A DNA stretch of 64,000 nt from Yanshouia hominis (GCA_014385025.1 JACRTB010000006.1:108333-172332); one strand, 5' to 3'; shown: positions 1-8,338, counted from the stretch's first letter. Made by a program: numbers and translations. The notes: a model not told the origin generated them from the letters alone.

Positions 1-27
1 AGTCAATCATGGAAGGGAGCAACCGAT

Positions 28-1191
28 ATGCGAAGCTTTCTGGCCTTTGCCGCCCTGCTGGCGGTGCTGGCGCTCATCATCCCGTTTGGCGCGGCCCTCG
101 CTCTGCCGGGGAGCCTGCCCGCAGGCCCGGCGCGGTCCGCCGCGTCCCAAACGGAGCCGCCGCGGGCGTCCTCGGAGAATCCGTCCGCCTCCGTCCCCGA
201 CTCCGGCTCGGGCGGCGGAGAAGAAACGGGTTCATCCGCCCCGGCCTTTGGCACGTCCGGCATGGAGGAGTCCGGTTCATCCGTTTCGGCGCCGTCCTGG
301 ACGGCGGACAGGGAAACCGGCAGCTTTCTTGTCTATGACCGGGGCACCGGCGAGCTGATGAACCTTGAGGCGGGGGAATACATTCTCGGGGCGCTTGCCA
401 GCGAGATGCCGCCCTCCTTTCACGCCGAGGCACTCAAGGCGCAGGCGGTGGCGGCCCACACCTGGGCCGTTTACAGTGCGAATCAGCACCGGGAACATCC
501 CGACGAATCGATTCGGGGGGCTGATTTTTCGGTCGATACCACCCGGGACGAGGGATATGTCCCGAAGGAGCGTTTTTTCTCCCGCTATGGGGCCAACGCC
601 GAGCTTTACTGGCCAAAGCTGGCGGAAGCGGCGCGCCAGGCTGAATCGCTGCTGCTCACCTACGACGGGGAACCGGCGCTGACCGTCTATCACTCGATGA
701 GCGACGGGAAAACCGAGGCCGCCGAGAATGTCTGGCAGGCATCTCTGCCCTATCTGGTTCCGGTGGAAAGCGAGGGGGATGTCCTTTCGCCCGATTATGC
801 CGTCACCGAAACCTTTGACCAGAAGACGATGCGGTATCTCCTTGAACAGGCCTTCGGCGGAGTGACCCTCAGCGACCAAGATCCCGCCGGCTGGATCGAA
901 CCGCTCGAAAGAAGCGGTTCGGGCTATCTCCTTTCGGTCCGGGTGGGGGACCGGACGGTGCACGGTCAGGAGCTGCGCAACGCGCTGAGCCTGCGCTCAA
1001 GCTGCATCGAAATTTCTTACGGCGGCGGGACCTTCACCGTCAAAACGAAGGGCTACGGCCATGGGGTGGGGATGAGTCAGTACGGCGCCGATTTTATGGC
1101 GCGGCAGGGGGTTGTCTGCGCCGGGATTCTCGCCCACTATTACCCCGGCACCGTTCTCATGCAGGTATCGCGGACAGACGGTGCCGCATAA
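28..1191 (+). CDS. SpoIID/LytB-family peptidoglycan lytic protein
   Basis: This 387-residue protein belongs to the SpoIID/LytB family. SpoIID is a lytic transglycosylase that trims peptidoglycan at the septum during engulfment. A hydrophobic segment at residues 5-27 is a signal anchor. Residues 30-95 are a low-complexity Ser/Pro/Glu linker, and the SpoIID domain follows from about 100 to 380. The family glutamate is probably Glu126 in LASEMPPS, followed by ALKAQAVAAHTWAVY, and the C-terminal signature GYGHGVGMSQYGA is present. AAGGGAG lies upstream of the ATG. A cluster of small genes follows. The sequence does not say whether this is the sporulation SpoIID itself or a vegetative LytB-like paralogue, because no spoIIQ or spoIIID neighbour is seen. 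Confidence 0.9.
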   Translation: MRSFLAFAALLAVLALIIPFGAALALPGSLPAGPARSAASQTEPPRASSENPSASVPDSGSGGGEETGSSAPAFGTSGMEESGSSVSAPSWTADRETGSFLVYDRGTGELMNLEAGEYILGALASEMPPSFHAEALKAQAVAAHTWAVYSANQHREHPDESIRGADFSVDTTRDEGYVPKERFFSRYGANAELYWPKLAEAARQAESLLLTYDGEPALTVYHSMSDGKTEAAENVWQASLPYLVPVESEGDVLSPDYAVTETFDQKTMRYLLEQAFGGVTLSDQDPAGWIEPLERSGSGYLLSVRVGDRTVHGQELRNALSLRSSCIEISYGGGTFTVKTKGYGHGVGMSQYGADFMARQGVVCAGILAHYYPGTVLMQVSRTDGAA

Positions 1192-1236
1192 CCTGTAAAG
1201 AGAATACCATATCCTGCCGAAAGGATGGTGAGAGAG

Positions 1237-1479
1237 ATGAACCTGAGCCCCAAACAAATCGACGGGCTGCTGAAGATGGCGGGCAGCCGCCTGGGCCGCG
1301 ACCCGCAGCAGCTGCGCCGGCAGCTCGAGAGCGGCAACCTCCAGCAGATTACACAGGGGATGAACCCGCAGCAGCAGCAGCAGGTTGCAGAAATCCTCAA
1401 GGACCCGCAGGCGATCGCCCGCTTTGTGGAAAACCCCCAGGTACAGCAGATGATCGCACAACTGATGAAAGGCCGATAA
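1237..1479 (+). CDS. Small Gln-rich conserved hypothetical protein
   Basis: An 80-residue soluble protein starting MNLSPKQIDGLLKMAG. It is rich in Gln (GMNPQQQQQVAEIL) and looks like a compact helical domain. An ATG at 1225 is also in frame, but AAGGA touches it directly, so the ATG at 1237 with purine-rich GGTGAGAG upstream is the better start. It is the first of three closely packed genes; the next begins 4 bases after its stop. I do not recognise a family. A helical bundle or oligomerisation module is a guess from composition only. Confidence 0.7.
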   Translation: MNLSPKQIDGLLKMAGSRLGRDPQQLRRQLESGNLQQITQGMNPQQQQQVAEILKDPQAIARFVENPQVQQMIAQLMKGR

Positions 1480-1483
1480 AGAG

Positions 1484-1945
1484 ATGGAAGACCTCGCCTC
1501 GATGATTACCCAGTTTCTCGGCAGCGAGGAGGGGATGAACCAGCTGCGCGCCGTCACCGAAGCGCTCGGCCTTGACTCCCCCGGCGCCGGGAACGGCGGC
1601 ACGCCGCCCGCCGCCTCCAATCCCCCGCCGCAGCAGGCGGGAGGAACGGCCGGCGGCCCGGATCTCGGGGCGCTCTTTTCCTCGCTGGGCGGGGGCGGCG
1701 GAAGCTCGGACGCCGGCTCCCCCGGGCTGGACCTCAATACCATACTTTTGCTGGGACGGGCGGTTTCCGCCTTCAACCAGGAGGACCGCAACACCGAGCT
1801 GCTGCGTGCTCTCAAGCCCCATTTTTCCCAGGAGCGGGCCAAAAAGGTGGATGATGCAATCAAAATTTTACAGCTCATCCGTCTGCTGCCGCTGGTCAAG
1901 GACCTTGGAATCCTGCCCAGCCTGAGGGGAGGGGACGGCTCATGA
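1484..1945 (+). CDS. Hypothetical protein with Gly/Pro linker
   Basis: A 153-residue protein of unknown function. It has an N-terminal helical part (MEDLASMITQFLGSEEGM), a Gly/Pro/Ala-rich linker at about 30-80, and a C-terminal helical domain (about 85-145) with ALKPHFSQERAKKVDDAIK. The stop overlaps the next start in ATGA, so the genes are translationally coupled. The modular layout of short helical domain, disordered linker and second helical domain matches its neighbour, which suggests that the three products act together. No catalytic motif or signal peptide is visible. Confidence 0.7.
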   Translation: MEDLASMITQFLGSEEGMNQLRAVTEALGLDSPGAGNGGTPPAASNPPPQQAGGTAGGPDLGALFSSLGGGGGSSDAGSPGLDLNTILLLGRAVSAFNQEDRNTELLRALKPHFSQERAKKVDDAIKILQLIRLLPLVKDLGILPSLRGGDGS

Positions 1946-2655
1946 GCGCGATGCGCTCGATGCCCGCCGACGCGGGACTGCTCTCGCTCCAGCAGGAGGC
2001 GCTGCAAAGGGTCCGCCAGATGCAGCAGCGCGCCCGCTTTGCGGTGGAGGGCGGGCCCGGCGGGAATACGCCGCCGTCCTCCGCGCAGGCCGCGCCCGCT
2101 TCGGCGTCCTTTTCCCAGCAGGGGGAGTCGTCCCAGCCGCCGGGAGCCGCGCCCGCTTCGGCGTCCTTTTCCCAACAGGGGGAGTCGTCCCGGCCGCCGG
2201 GAGCCGCGCCGCCGAATCCTTCCATGCCGGGCGGGGACGCGCAGCGTTCCGGTCCGCGGCAGGGTTTTCGGCCTCCAGGTCCTCCTCCCCCTGCGGGGCA
2301 GAAGCCGCAGCGTCCCTCCGGCGCCGAGAATATCCTCTCCCAGCTGTTCGGCGGAGGCGCGCGGCAGCAGTCCCGCGGGCAGGCTCCGGGAAGCCCGCCC
2401 GCCCCGGGAAAGCAGAGCGGGGCAAACGGACTCCTCGACCTGATCCGGGGCGGACTTGGCGGCGGGGAAGCCGCCGGTCTGGGGGACAGCCTGCGCGGCT
2501 CGATTGCTTCGGCAAGCAAGCCCCTTTCCGACCTGCTTGACGCCTTCTCGATCGACGGGGAAAAGCTGTTGATTCTTCTTGTCATGTGGGTGATCTTTAA
2601 CGAGCGCAGCGATAACAAGACGCTGCTGCTTGCGCTGGGATATCTGCTGCTGTGA
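1942..2655 (+). CDS. Pro/Gln-rich protein with C-terminal hydrophobic segments
   Basis: A 237-residue protein with a largely disordered Pro/Gly/Gln/Ser-rich body (about 30-180). At the C-terminus are two short hydrophobic stretches, LLILLVMWVIF and LLLALGYLLL, separated by NERSDNKT. This suggests a tail-anchored or membrane-associated protein. A 57-base tandem duplication lies inside the disordered part. The start overlaps the previous stop by four bases, and a strong terminator follows. Function is unknown; it is probably the membrane-attached member of the three-gene set behind the spoIID-like gene. Confidence 0.65.
   Translation: MSAMRSMPADAGLLSLQQEALQRVRQMQQRARFAVEGGPGGNTPPSSAQAAPASASFSQQGESSQPPGAAPASASFSQQGESSRPPGAAPPNPSMPGGDAQRSGPRQGFRPPGPPPPAGQKPQRPSGAENILSQLFGGGARQQSRGQAPGSPPAPGKQSGANGLLDLIRGGLGGGEAAGLGDSLRGSIASASKPLSDLLDAFSIDGEKLLILLVMWVIFNERSDNKTLLLALGYLLL
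2092..2205 (+). repeat. 57-bp in-frame tandem duplication
   Basis: Two adjacent 57-base copies start at 2092 and 2149. Each encodes a 19-residue unit beginning APASASFSQQGESS, and the copies differ at very few bases. The period is a multiple of three, so the frame is kept. It lengthens the disordered linker and looks recent. Confidence 0.9.
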
Positions 2656-2680
2656 TGCGAAGATCCGGCCGCGCAGCGCC

Positions 2681-2715
2681 GAAGACCCCCGCGGCTAAAA
2701 GCCGCGGGGGTCTTC
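2681..2715 (+). terminator. Rho-independent terminator
   Basis: A perfect 15-bp stem (GAAGACCCCCGCGGC and its complement) encloses a TAAAA loop, and a short T run follows at 2721. It closes the spoIID-like gene cluster. Confidence 0.85.
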
Positions 2716-2736
2716 CCCGGTTTTTGCGATCTTTTC

Positions 2737-2765
2737 TTGATTGAAAGTTTAATTTATGTTAAACT
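2737..2765 (+). promoter_or_regulatory. Predicted sigma-A promoter for the DUF975 gene
   Basis: TTGATT at 2737-2742 and TAAACT at 2760-2765 are separated by 17 bases. The stretch is A+T-rich against its surroundings and lies just after a terminator, 38 bases before the next start codon. Confidence 0.5.
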
Positions 2766-2802
2766 CATAGCCAAACGTCAAAGTAAAATCGGGGGGTTTC
2801 GT

Positions 2803-3552
2803 ATGTGGAGTCGGTATCAGCTGAAACAGGCGGCGAAGGATATCCTGTCCCGCCATTACTGGGAGCTTTTCGCGGCGGCGCTGGTCTATGGCCTGATCAG
2901 TTCCGGCGCTTCTTCGTTGGCCGGGGTGGTTTCGCAGGTTGCGAGCCTGCCCGCCGCGCTGCTTAATCTGATCAATATCGAGCAGTCGCGGGATGTTCTG
3001 ATATCCTTCGGCGCGATGGGCGGTATGGTCGCCATCGGGACGCTGGTCGGAGTGGCGGTGAACGTCTTTATCACTGCGCCGCTCGAAACGGGGGCCAGCC
3101 GCTATTTTCTTGAATCCACGCAGGAGCGGCTCAACTTCGGCAATCTGTTTTATGCCTTTACCAGCGGCAAATACGGGAATATCGTCTTTGTCAATTTCCT
3201 GCGGTCGCTCTTTCTCTTCCTTTGGTCGCTGCTGCTGGTCATCCCCGGCATTGTGATGGGATACGCCTATTCCATGGTGCCTTATCTGCTCGCCGAGAAC
3301 CCCGCGCTCGACTACCGCAGGGCGCTTTCCCTCTCGAAGGACATGACGCAGGGCCATAAGTGGGATATCTTTGTGCTGGAGCTTTCGTTTATCGGCTGGT
3401 TCCTGCTCGGCGCGCTGGCCTGCGGATTAGGCACCCTCTTCGTCAACCCCTATTACCACTCGACCCGGGCCCAGCTTTATGTGGCGCTGCGGGCGATCGC
3501 CCTCGACCGGGGAATCGTTGCCCTCTCTGAGCTGGAAGGCCGGACGGAATAA
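2803..3552 (+). CDS. DUF975-type integral membrane protein
   Basis: A 249-residue polytopic membrane protein. The N-terminus MWSRYQLKQAAKDIL followed by a membrane segment is the usual start of DUF975 proteins. About five to six hydrophobic segments follow, and a glycine/proline-kinked segment reads LLLVIPGIVMGYAYSM. A longer reading frame opens upstream at 2737, but GGGGGG lies 7-12 bases before the ATG at 2803 and the predicted promoter occupies the earlier stretch, so 2803 is chosen. It is a single gene with its own promoter. The family has no established function. Confidence 0.8.
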   Translation: MWSRYQLKQAAKDILSRHYWELFAAALVYGLISSGASSLAGVVSQVASLPAALLNLINIEQSRDVLISFGAMGGMVAIGTLVGVAVNVFITAPLETGASRYFLESTQERLNFGNLFYAFTSGKYGNIVFVNFLRSLFLFLWSLLLVIPGIVMGYAYSMVPYLLAENPALDYRRALSLSKDMTQGHKWDIFVLELSFIGWFLLGALACGLGTLFVNPYYHSTRAQLYVALRAIALDRGIVALSELEGRTE

Positions 3553-3576
3553 GGAGAAAACAGCGGGGACAGCCGC

Positions 3577-3651
3577 TTTGTGTGCGTTGATTCCCAGAAG
3601 CAGGATGCCGTCAGGATTTTGGCGGACCGGGTGACCGGCGTTAATTTTTGA
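3577..3651 (+). pseudogene. Possible decayed gene 3' end
   Basis: Between two genes, 25 codons read like the charged C-terminal tail of a protein, with VDSQKQDAVRILADRV before a TGA, but there is no start or ribosome site. The rest of 3553-3755 shows nothing else. It may be the end of a deleted gene; the call rests on composition only. Confidence 0.25.
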
Positions 3652-3755
3652 CCAGAAGGGTGTTTGCCGCCGCAAAAAGACCGTTGCCGGGCATGGAAAA
3701 CCGTGGCGTGACGATGCGGGAATTGATGAAGTTTCAGCACGGCAAGCGGGGATTT

Positions 3756-3944
3756 ATGAAGAAAACCGATTTTATGAGAGCCTGCATTTTCAGCGCCATG
3801 GTGAATATTGCTGCGGCCATTATATTATTCGGAAAAGGCGCGCCGGAAATGAACAATTTAGAAACGGGCATCCCCGCCGTCCTTTGTATCATTGCGGCAA
3901 TCCTTGTTATCATTCAGATCAGGAAAGAAAAGGAAGGCAAATAA
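3756..3944 (+). CDS. Small two-helix membrane protein
   Basis: A 62-residue protein with two predicted membrane helices (ACIFSAMVNIAAAIILF and IPAVLCIIAAILVIIQI) joined by a short polar loop, and a Lys-rich C-terminus (RKEKEGK). AGCGGGG lies 6 bases before the ATG at 3756; in-frame codons upstream to 3648 lack a ribosome site and protein character. Function is unknown. Its Lys-rich tail suggests the C-terminus stays in the cytoplasm. Confidence 0.6.
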   Translation: MKKTDFMRACIFSAMVNIAAAIILFGKGAPEMNNLETGIPAVLCIIAAILVIIQIRKEKEGK

Positions 3945-4013
3945 CTGTCCATTTATCGGGACAGATCATTGCGTTTACGCGATTCCTATTCCGCCGGCTG
4001 AAAACCACGGAAT

Positions 4014-4061
4014 AAAAAGCGGCGAGGGCATGGATTCCGGACCATGCCCTCGCCGCTTTTT
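4014..4061 (+). terminator. Long symmetrical terminator hairpin
   Basis: A 20-bp perfect stem (AAAAAGCGGCGAGGGCATGG and its complement) encloses an 8-base loop. It begins with an A run and ends with a T run, so it can terminate transcription in both directions. Confidence 0.85.
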
Positions 4062-4262
4062 AAAACCATCCTTACGCGGGGGCTGTGAGGGCGCCAACGC
4101 GCCGGGCCTTCACTTTGCCGTCCGCCGATTTGTAAACATTTTTTTCCGGAAGCGGAGGGGCTGTTCCCGGTGCGGAAAATGTGGTACAATATCAAAAAAG
4201 CCCGATTTTTGCCGCGGGGCTTTCCCCGCGCGCGGCATAATACCCGAAGGAGGAGAACCGCC

Positions 4263-4991
4263 ATGAACCGTAACCGTCCGCTTGCCCTGCTGCTTGCCGC
4301 CGCGCTTCTTCTGGCAGGCTGTTCCCGCGAGGGATTCGAGGCTTCGCTCTCACGCGCGGACGAGTCCTCCGCCCCGCAGGCCCAAAGCGGCAAGCCGGAG
4401 CAGGTCGGCGCGGTCTATGAGCTGGAGGAGCTGACCGCCGACGGAATCGAAGGAAGCTACCAGGTTCCGGCCGCCGCGGACGAAGCGCAGGAAAAGGCGG
4501 CCAAGCGGATTTCTCGTTCGATCCGGGGAATGGTGAAGCAGCTTCCGGAGCTGCTCGCCCAGGACGGCGCCGCGCCCGCCATCACGCTGGAAAGCAAGGT
4601 CACCCGCAACGACGGAACATGGTTTTCCATTTCCTTTTCGGTCGTCGCCGGAGAGGACGAACGGCGCTTCGGCTGGGGGATGACCTTTGACTCCGCGACC
4701 GGAGGCGCCGCGGGGCTCGACAGCTTCATCGAGCCGGAGGCGCTGTCGGTCCTCCTGCTGGACGGCCCTTCGGCCGAGCTTCTGGAGGAGGGGGACGCCT
4801 CGGAGGCGCAGCGGGCCTACCTGACCGCGCAGGGCTCGGAATCGCTCTGCGGCCGGCTGCTGAAAAGCGATTACGGTGACCCGCAGACGGTGCTGGATGC
4901 CTCCTACTACCTTGACGGCTCCAATGTTGTGGCCGTCTTTGCGGCCCCGCAGGAGGACGGCGGGGTGGTCCGCGCGGCGATTAAGATTTAA
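4263..4991 (+). CDS. Lipoprotein resembling DUF3298/RsiV-type proteins
   Basis: A 242-residue lipoprotein. The signal peptide MNRNRPLALLLAAALL ends in the lipobox LAGC, so the mature protein is attached to the outer face of the membrane at Cys. The start at 4263 has AAGGAGGAG upstream. Residues about 60-240 contain a domain with alternating strands, a pattern like the DUF3298 half of RsiV and PdaC (FSISFSVVAGEDERRFGWGMTFD, then SFIEPEAL). The next gene, 17 bases on, encodes another exported protein, so the two may form an operon. The domain match is by eye and tentative. Confidence 0.65.
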   Translation: MNRNRPLALLLAAALLLAGCSREGFEASLSRADESSAPQAQSGKPEQVGAVYELEELTADGIEGSYQVPAAADEAQEKAAKRISRSIRGMVKQLPELLAQDGAAPAITLESKVTRNDGTWFSISFSVVAGEDERRFGWGMTFDSATGGAAGLDSFIEPEALSVLLLDGPSAELLEEGDASEAQRAYLTAQGSESLCGRLLKSDYGDPQTVLDASYYLDGSNVVAVFAAPQEDGGVVRAAIKI

Positions 4992-5008
4992 AGGGGGAGA
5001 GACGCGGC

Positions 5009-5509
5009 GTGAAGCACTGCCGCGGCTGGATCATTTTTGCAGCGGTGCTGGCGCTCGGCTGGGGCGCGGCCCGGCTGATTTTGTCGGTGACGGCCGAATA
5101 TCCGTCCCTCGGGGAGCCAGCGCTCTATCCGGTCAACGAGCTGAGCGGTTTTACCCTCTCCATCGAAGAACCCGTCTGGTCCCCGTTTCGGGGCTATACG
5201 CTGCGCTATGGCATTGAAATTGATTCCAAAGAGGTCTGTCTGGCGTCGGATGAAGAATCCGCCTCCTTCGAGCAGCTCGAGATGCTCTCGGATGGCGTGT
5301 GGCACCGGCTGTCCTGCCGCCGGGCAACGTTCAACCCCGTTTCTTTTGAACTGGGCGGAGCGGGAAACAGCGGTTTTTATGGCAGCCTTGTCCAGAAATA
5401 CGCGGGCCATGGAACCCGCCTGATGCCCGGCAGTTGCCGTTTGACGGTGCGGCTGACCGACCGTCAGGGGGAGGACCGCCGCCTCGCCGCCCCGTTTGAG
5501 GTCGGGTAA
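5009..5509 (+). CDS. Hypothetical membrane-anchored protein
   Basis: A 166-residue protein starting with GTG. One N-terminal membrane helix (WIIFAAVLALGWGAARLIL) is followed by an extracytoplasmic domain of mostly beta character (EYPSLGEPALYPVNELSGFT...). It lies 17 bases after the lipoprotein gene, with GGGGGAGAG before the start. The last 109 bases of the gene belong to a 129-base tandem duplication that continues beyond the stop codon. No family is recognised; an exported Ig-like or surface protein is possible. Confidence 0.6.
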   Translation: MKHCRGWIIFAAVLALGWGAARLILSVTAEYPSLGEPALYPVNELSGFTLSIEEPVWSPFRGYTLRYGIEIDSKEVCLASDEESASFEQLEMLSDGVWHRLSCRRATFNPVSFELGGAGNSGFYGSLVQKYAGHGTRLMPGSCRLTVRLTDRQGEDRRLAAPFEVG

Positions 5510-5658
5510 CAAAACCAGTTCCATCAATGCGCGGGCCATGGAACCCGCCTGATGCCCGGCAGTTGCCGTTTGACGGTGCGGCTGACCGACCGTCAGGGGG
5601 AGGACCGCCGCCTCGCCGCCCCGTTTGAGGTCGGGTAACAAAACCAATTTCATAAATG
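5401..5658 (+). repeat. 129-bp tandem duplication of a gene 3' end
   Basis: The sequence from 5401 repeats from 5530 with a period of 129 bases and only a few differences near the right end. Copy 1 contains the last 36 codons and stop of the preceding gene; copy 2 is intergenic. A terminator hairpin follows at once. This is one of four such duplications at convergent junctions in this chromosome segment. Confidence 0.95.
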
Positions 5659-5694
5659 AACAGCAGGCCCGCATATCCGCGGGCCTGCTGTTTT
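5659..5694 (+). terminator. Rho-independent terminator
   Basis: A 14-bp stem (AACAGCAGGCCCGC and its complement) with a 6-base loop ends in TTTT. A second hairpin without a T run, GGTGCGGC and its complement, lies at 5794-5820 between here and alaX. Confidence 0.8.
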
Positions 5695-5868
5695 GCGCAT
5701 GGAATCATCACCCGCCGCGCTGCCGGACAAGGGAACGGATTTTGCCGACAGGGAAAGGCGCGGCGGGGCAGCAATAAATCGGGAAGGAGTAAAGGTGCGG
5801 CATCAAACCGCTGCCGCACCGAAGTGGCGCGTAATGAAAATCAAAATGGTTCCGCCGTTCTTTTCCGC

Positions 5869-7041
5869 TCAGAGGGGCAGGGAGGCAAAGGCGGCCTCGA
5901 TTTCGGCGGCGGACGCGGAAAAAGCGCCCTGCGCGAATTCGGCGCTGCCGCCGCCCTTTCCGCCCAGGGCCTGATGCAGCGCCCGGGAGAGGGCACGCGC
6001 GTCGGAACCGGCCGCGCCGAGGGCGTAGCGGAAGCTCCCCTCCTCCCCTGAGAGCACGAGGGCGAGACGGGGCGGTTTTCCGGCCTCCAGCAGTGCCGCC
6101 GCCTGAAGCCGCAGCTCCCCCGGGGAGAGCTTCGGGTCCAGAAGGCAGACGCGGGATTGTCCGGCGTACCGCGCGGCGCGCAGGGCAAAGAGCTGCTTTT
6201 TCGCATCCGAAAGGGCAAGCCGCAGTTCCTCGTTTTGGGCGAGGAGGCGGCGCACCGCGTCGGCGGCTTCCGGCTGCTTGACCGAAAGCATCTGGGAAAC
6301 AGAGGTCACCTGCGTGTCCTTTTCGCGGTAATCGGCGAGAGCCGCCTCGCCGCAGAGCAGGCCGACCCGCACACCGCCTTTGTAGCGCTGAGGGGCGAGC
6401 AGCTTGACGCAGCCGATTTCACCGGTGCGGGCAACGTGGATTCCGCAGCAGGCGCAGCGGTCGGCGCCCGGTACCGTAACAATCCGGATCTCGCCCTCGA
6501 GCGAGGAAAGGGCCTTTTTGCTGCGGAAGCTCATCGCTTCCAGCTCCTTTTCCGGGGGATAAGAAACCTCCACCGGAATATTGGCGAAAACGGTGCGGTT
6601 GGCAAGCGTTTCGGCCTTTTCCAGCGCCTCGCGGTCAAGCTCCCCGTTAAAATCAATCGTAACCATGGCGCTGCCCATGTGAAACCCAACGTTGTCGAGC
6701 TTGTAGAGACTGTGGACGATGCCGGAGACAATATGCTCGGCGGTATGGTGCTGCATCAGCGAAAAGCGGCGGACCCAGTCGATTCGTCCGGTGGCCGTCC
6801 GCCCCGGCTCGAGCGGGGCGGACGTGGTGTGCCAAACCTCCCCGCCCTGCTCATGGACGTCGAGAACCGGCGCCTGATCGAGCGTTCCGGTATCGGCGGG
6901 CTGACCGCCTCCTTCGGGATAGAAGCAGGTCCGGTCAAGCAGGATACGGAACCGTCCGTCTCCGGCGGGTTCACAGCAAAGGACCCGCGCGGAAAATTCG
7001 ACGCGGTAGGGTTCCTCGCGGTAGAGAAGACGTGTGGACAT
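5869..7041 (-). CDS. alaX: Alanyl-tRNA editing protein (AlaX long form)
   Basis: A 390-residue free-standing homologue of the AlaRS editing domain. It hydrolyses mischarged Ser-tRNA(Ala) or Gly-tRNA(Ala). The N-terminal beta-barrel part contains CFYPEGGGQPADTG. The zinc/editing centre follows: HHTAEH at about residue 98 and CACCGIH at about 196-202. A coiled linker and a C-terminal DHHA1 domain follow, with LGGKGGGSAEFAQG near the end. ATG at 7041 is preferred over the in-frame GTG at 7050 because AAAGGA ends only 2 bases before the GTG. It converges with the gene at 5009. Confidence 0.92.
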   Translation of the reverse strand: MSTRLLYREEPYRVEFSARVLCCEPAGDGRFRILLDRTCFYPEGGGQPADTGTLDQAPVLDVHEQGGEVWHTTSAPLEPGRTATGRIDWVRRFSLMQHHTAEHIVSGIVHSLYKLDNVGFHMGSAMVTIDFNGELDREALEKAETLANRTVFANIPVEVSYPPEKELEAMSFRSKKALSSLEGEIRIVTVPGADRCACCGIHVARTGEIGCVKLLAPQRYKGGVRVGLLCGEAALADYREKDTQVTSVSQMLSVKQPEAADAVRRLLAQNEELRLALSDAKKQLFALRAARYAGQSRVCLLDPKLSPGELRLQAAALLEAGKPPRLALVLSGEEGSFRYALGAAGSDARALSRALHQALGGKGGGSAEFAQGAFSASAAEIEAAFASLPL

Positions 7042-7219
7042 CTTTTTCACGTTCCTTTCGGAATTGGTTTTGACGGCGTAAAAACGAAGGAAGATTTCTC
7101 CCGTCCATCATAGCACCATTGGACAGGTTGTGCTATACTGATTTCGTAAGCAGGGCAAAGCGGGACTTCGTGCGCGGGTCCCGCGCTCTGCCGGAAACCA
7201 GACAGGGAGGGAAGCCGCA

Positions 7220-7444
7220 ATGGAACAGCCGGACCAGATCAGGCCGGGACGCTACCGCCACTTTAAGGGAAACGAATACGAGGTGCTTTTTGTGGCCCGC
7301 CACAGCGAGACGCTCGAACCGATGGTTGTTTACCGCGCCCTCTACGGCGAGGGCGGGGTGTGGGTGCGCCCCGCGTCGATGTGGAATGAAACGGTGGTGC
7401 GCGGCGGGAAAAGCTTCCGCCGCTTTACCCCGGTGGAGGAGTGA
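7220..7444 (+). CDS. DUF1653 protein
   Basis: A 74-residue protein matching the DUF1653 pattern: GRYRHFKGNEYEVLFVARHSE, then VVYRALYG, then VWVRPASMWNE. These are small single-domain beta proteins of unknown function. GGGAGGG lies upstream. The stop overlaps the GTG start of the sirtuin gene, so the two are translated as a coupled pair. Confidence 0.88.
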   Translation: MEQPDQIRPGRYRHFKGNEYEVLFVARHSETLEPMVVYRALYGEGGVWVRPASMWNETVVRGGKSFRRFTPVEE

Positions 7445-8172
7445 ATCAAGTGGAAGATCAGGAAAAAAGACTTCAGCAGATGGTCGATGAGAGCCGCCGC
7501 ATCGTATTTTTCGGCGGCGCGGGGGTGAGCACCGAATCCGGAATCCCGGATTTCCGCAGCGTCGACGGGCTTTACCATCAGAAATTCGACCTGCCGCCCG
7601 AGACGATTCTCAGCCACAGCTACTTTATGCGGAATCCCGAGGGCTTTTACCACTTTTACCGGGAGAAGATGGTCTGGCCCGAAGCCCGGCCCAACGCCGC
7701 CCACCGCAAGCTCGCCGAACTGGAAGCCGCGGGACGGCTGACGGCGGTTATCACCCAGAACATCGACGGGCTTCACCAGATGGCGGGAAGCAGGACCGTC
7801 TACGAACTGCATGGTTCGACGCTGCGCAATTTCTGCATGAAATGCGGAAAATTTTACGCCAAGGAAGAGCTGCTTGCCCTGCCCGGTGTGCCGCGCTGTT
7901 CCTGCGGGGGAATCATTAAGCCGGACGTTGTTCTCTATGAGGAAGCCCTCGACGGCGATACGGTCGACGGCGCGGTGCGCGCCCTTTCCGCCGCCGACCT
8001 TGTGATCGTCGGCGGCACCAGCCTGGTTGTCTATCCCGCGGCGGGGCTGCTCGACTACACCCACGCGCCGGTGGTGCTCATTAACAAGAGTGCTACCGCC
8101 TACGACGGGCGGGCGGCGCTTGTCATTGCCGGGCCGATCGGAGAGGTTCTTTCCCGGATTACGGTCCGGTGA
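7441..8172 (+). CDS. cobB: SIR2-family NAD-dependent protein deacylase
   Basis: A 243-residue class U/III bacterial sirtuin that removes acyl groups from protein lysines using NAD+. NAD-binding GAGVSTESGIPDFRS is at 27-40 and TQNIDGLHQMAG at 105-116. The catalytic histidine is His124, and four zinc cysteines lie at 132, 135, 153 and 155. GGTSLVVYPAAGL is the second nucleotide loop. The start is GTG overlapping the DUF1653 stop. The last codons and stop lie inside a tandem duplication shared with the convergent glycosylase gene. Confidence 0.93.
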   Translation: MNQVEDQEKRLQQMVDESRRIVFFGGAGVSTESGIPDFRSVDGLYHQKFDLPPETILSHSYFMRNPEGFYHFYREKMVWPEARPNAAHRKLAELEAAGRLTAVITQNIDGLHQMAGSRTVYELHGSTLRNFCMKCGKFYAKEELLALPGVPRCSCGGIIKPDVVLYEEALDGDTVDGAVRALSAADLVIVGGTSLVVYPAAGLLDYTHAPVVLINKSATAYDGRAALVIAGPIGEVLSRITVR

Positions 8173-8338
8173 GATACGGAAGGATCACCCGATCACGCCC
8201 GGCGAGCGTTTCCGGACGCATGGCGCAGTTGGCCAAAGTGACCGGAAAGGCTGTCCTGTGGGTTACGGTCCGGTGAGATACGGAAGGATCACCCGATAAC
8301 GCTCGACGAGCGTTTCCGGACGCATGGCGCAGTTGGCC
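8159..8338. repeat. Tandem duplication (period 104) at a convergent gene junction
   Basis: About 76 bases starting at 8159 recur at 8263 with a few substitutions. Copy 1 holds the sirtuin stop and an intact relict of the glycosylase 3' end on the minus strand. Copy 2 holds the present glycosylase 3' end. In the single-copy state the two genes would have overlapped tail to tail. Confidence 0.9.

Noticed and set aside
997..2175. Long leftward open frame antisense to the spoIID end and the small genes
   Set aside because: It is Arg/Gly-rich low-complexity sequence created by the G+C-rich sense genes and has no ribosome site.
6157..7113. 318-residue rightward open frame opposite alaX
   Set aside because: It is the antisense shadow of a clear alanyl-tRNA editing gene; composition is not protein-like.
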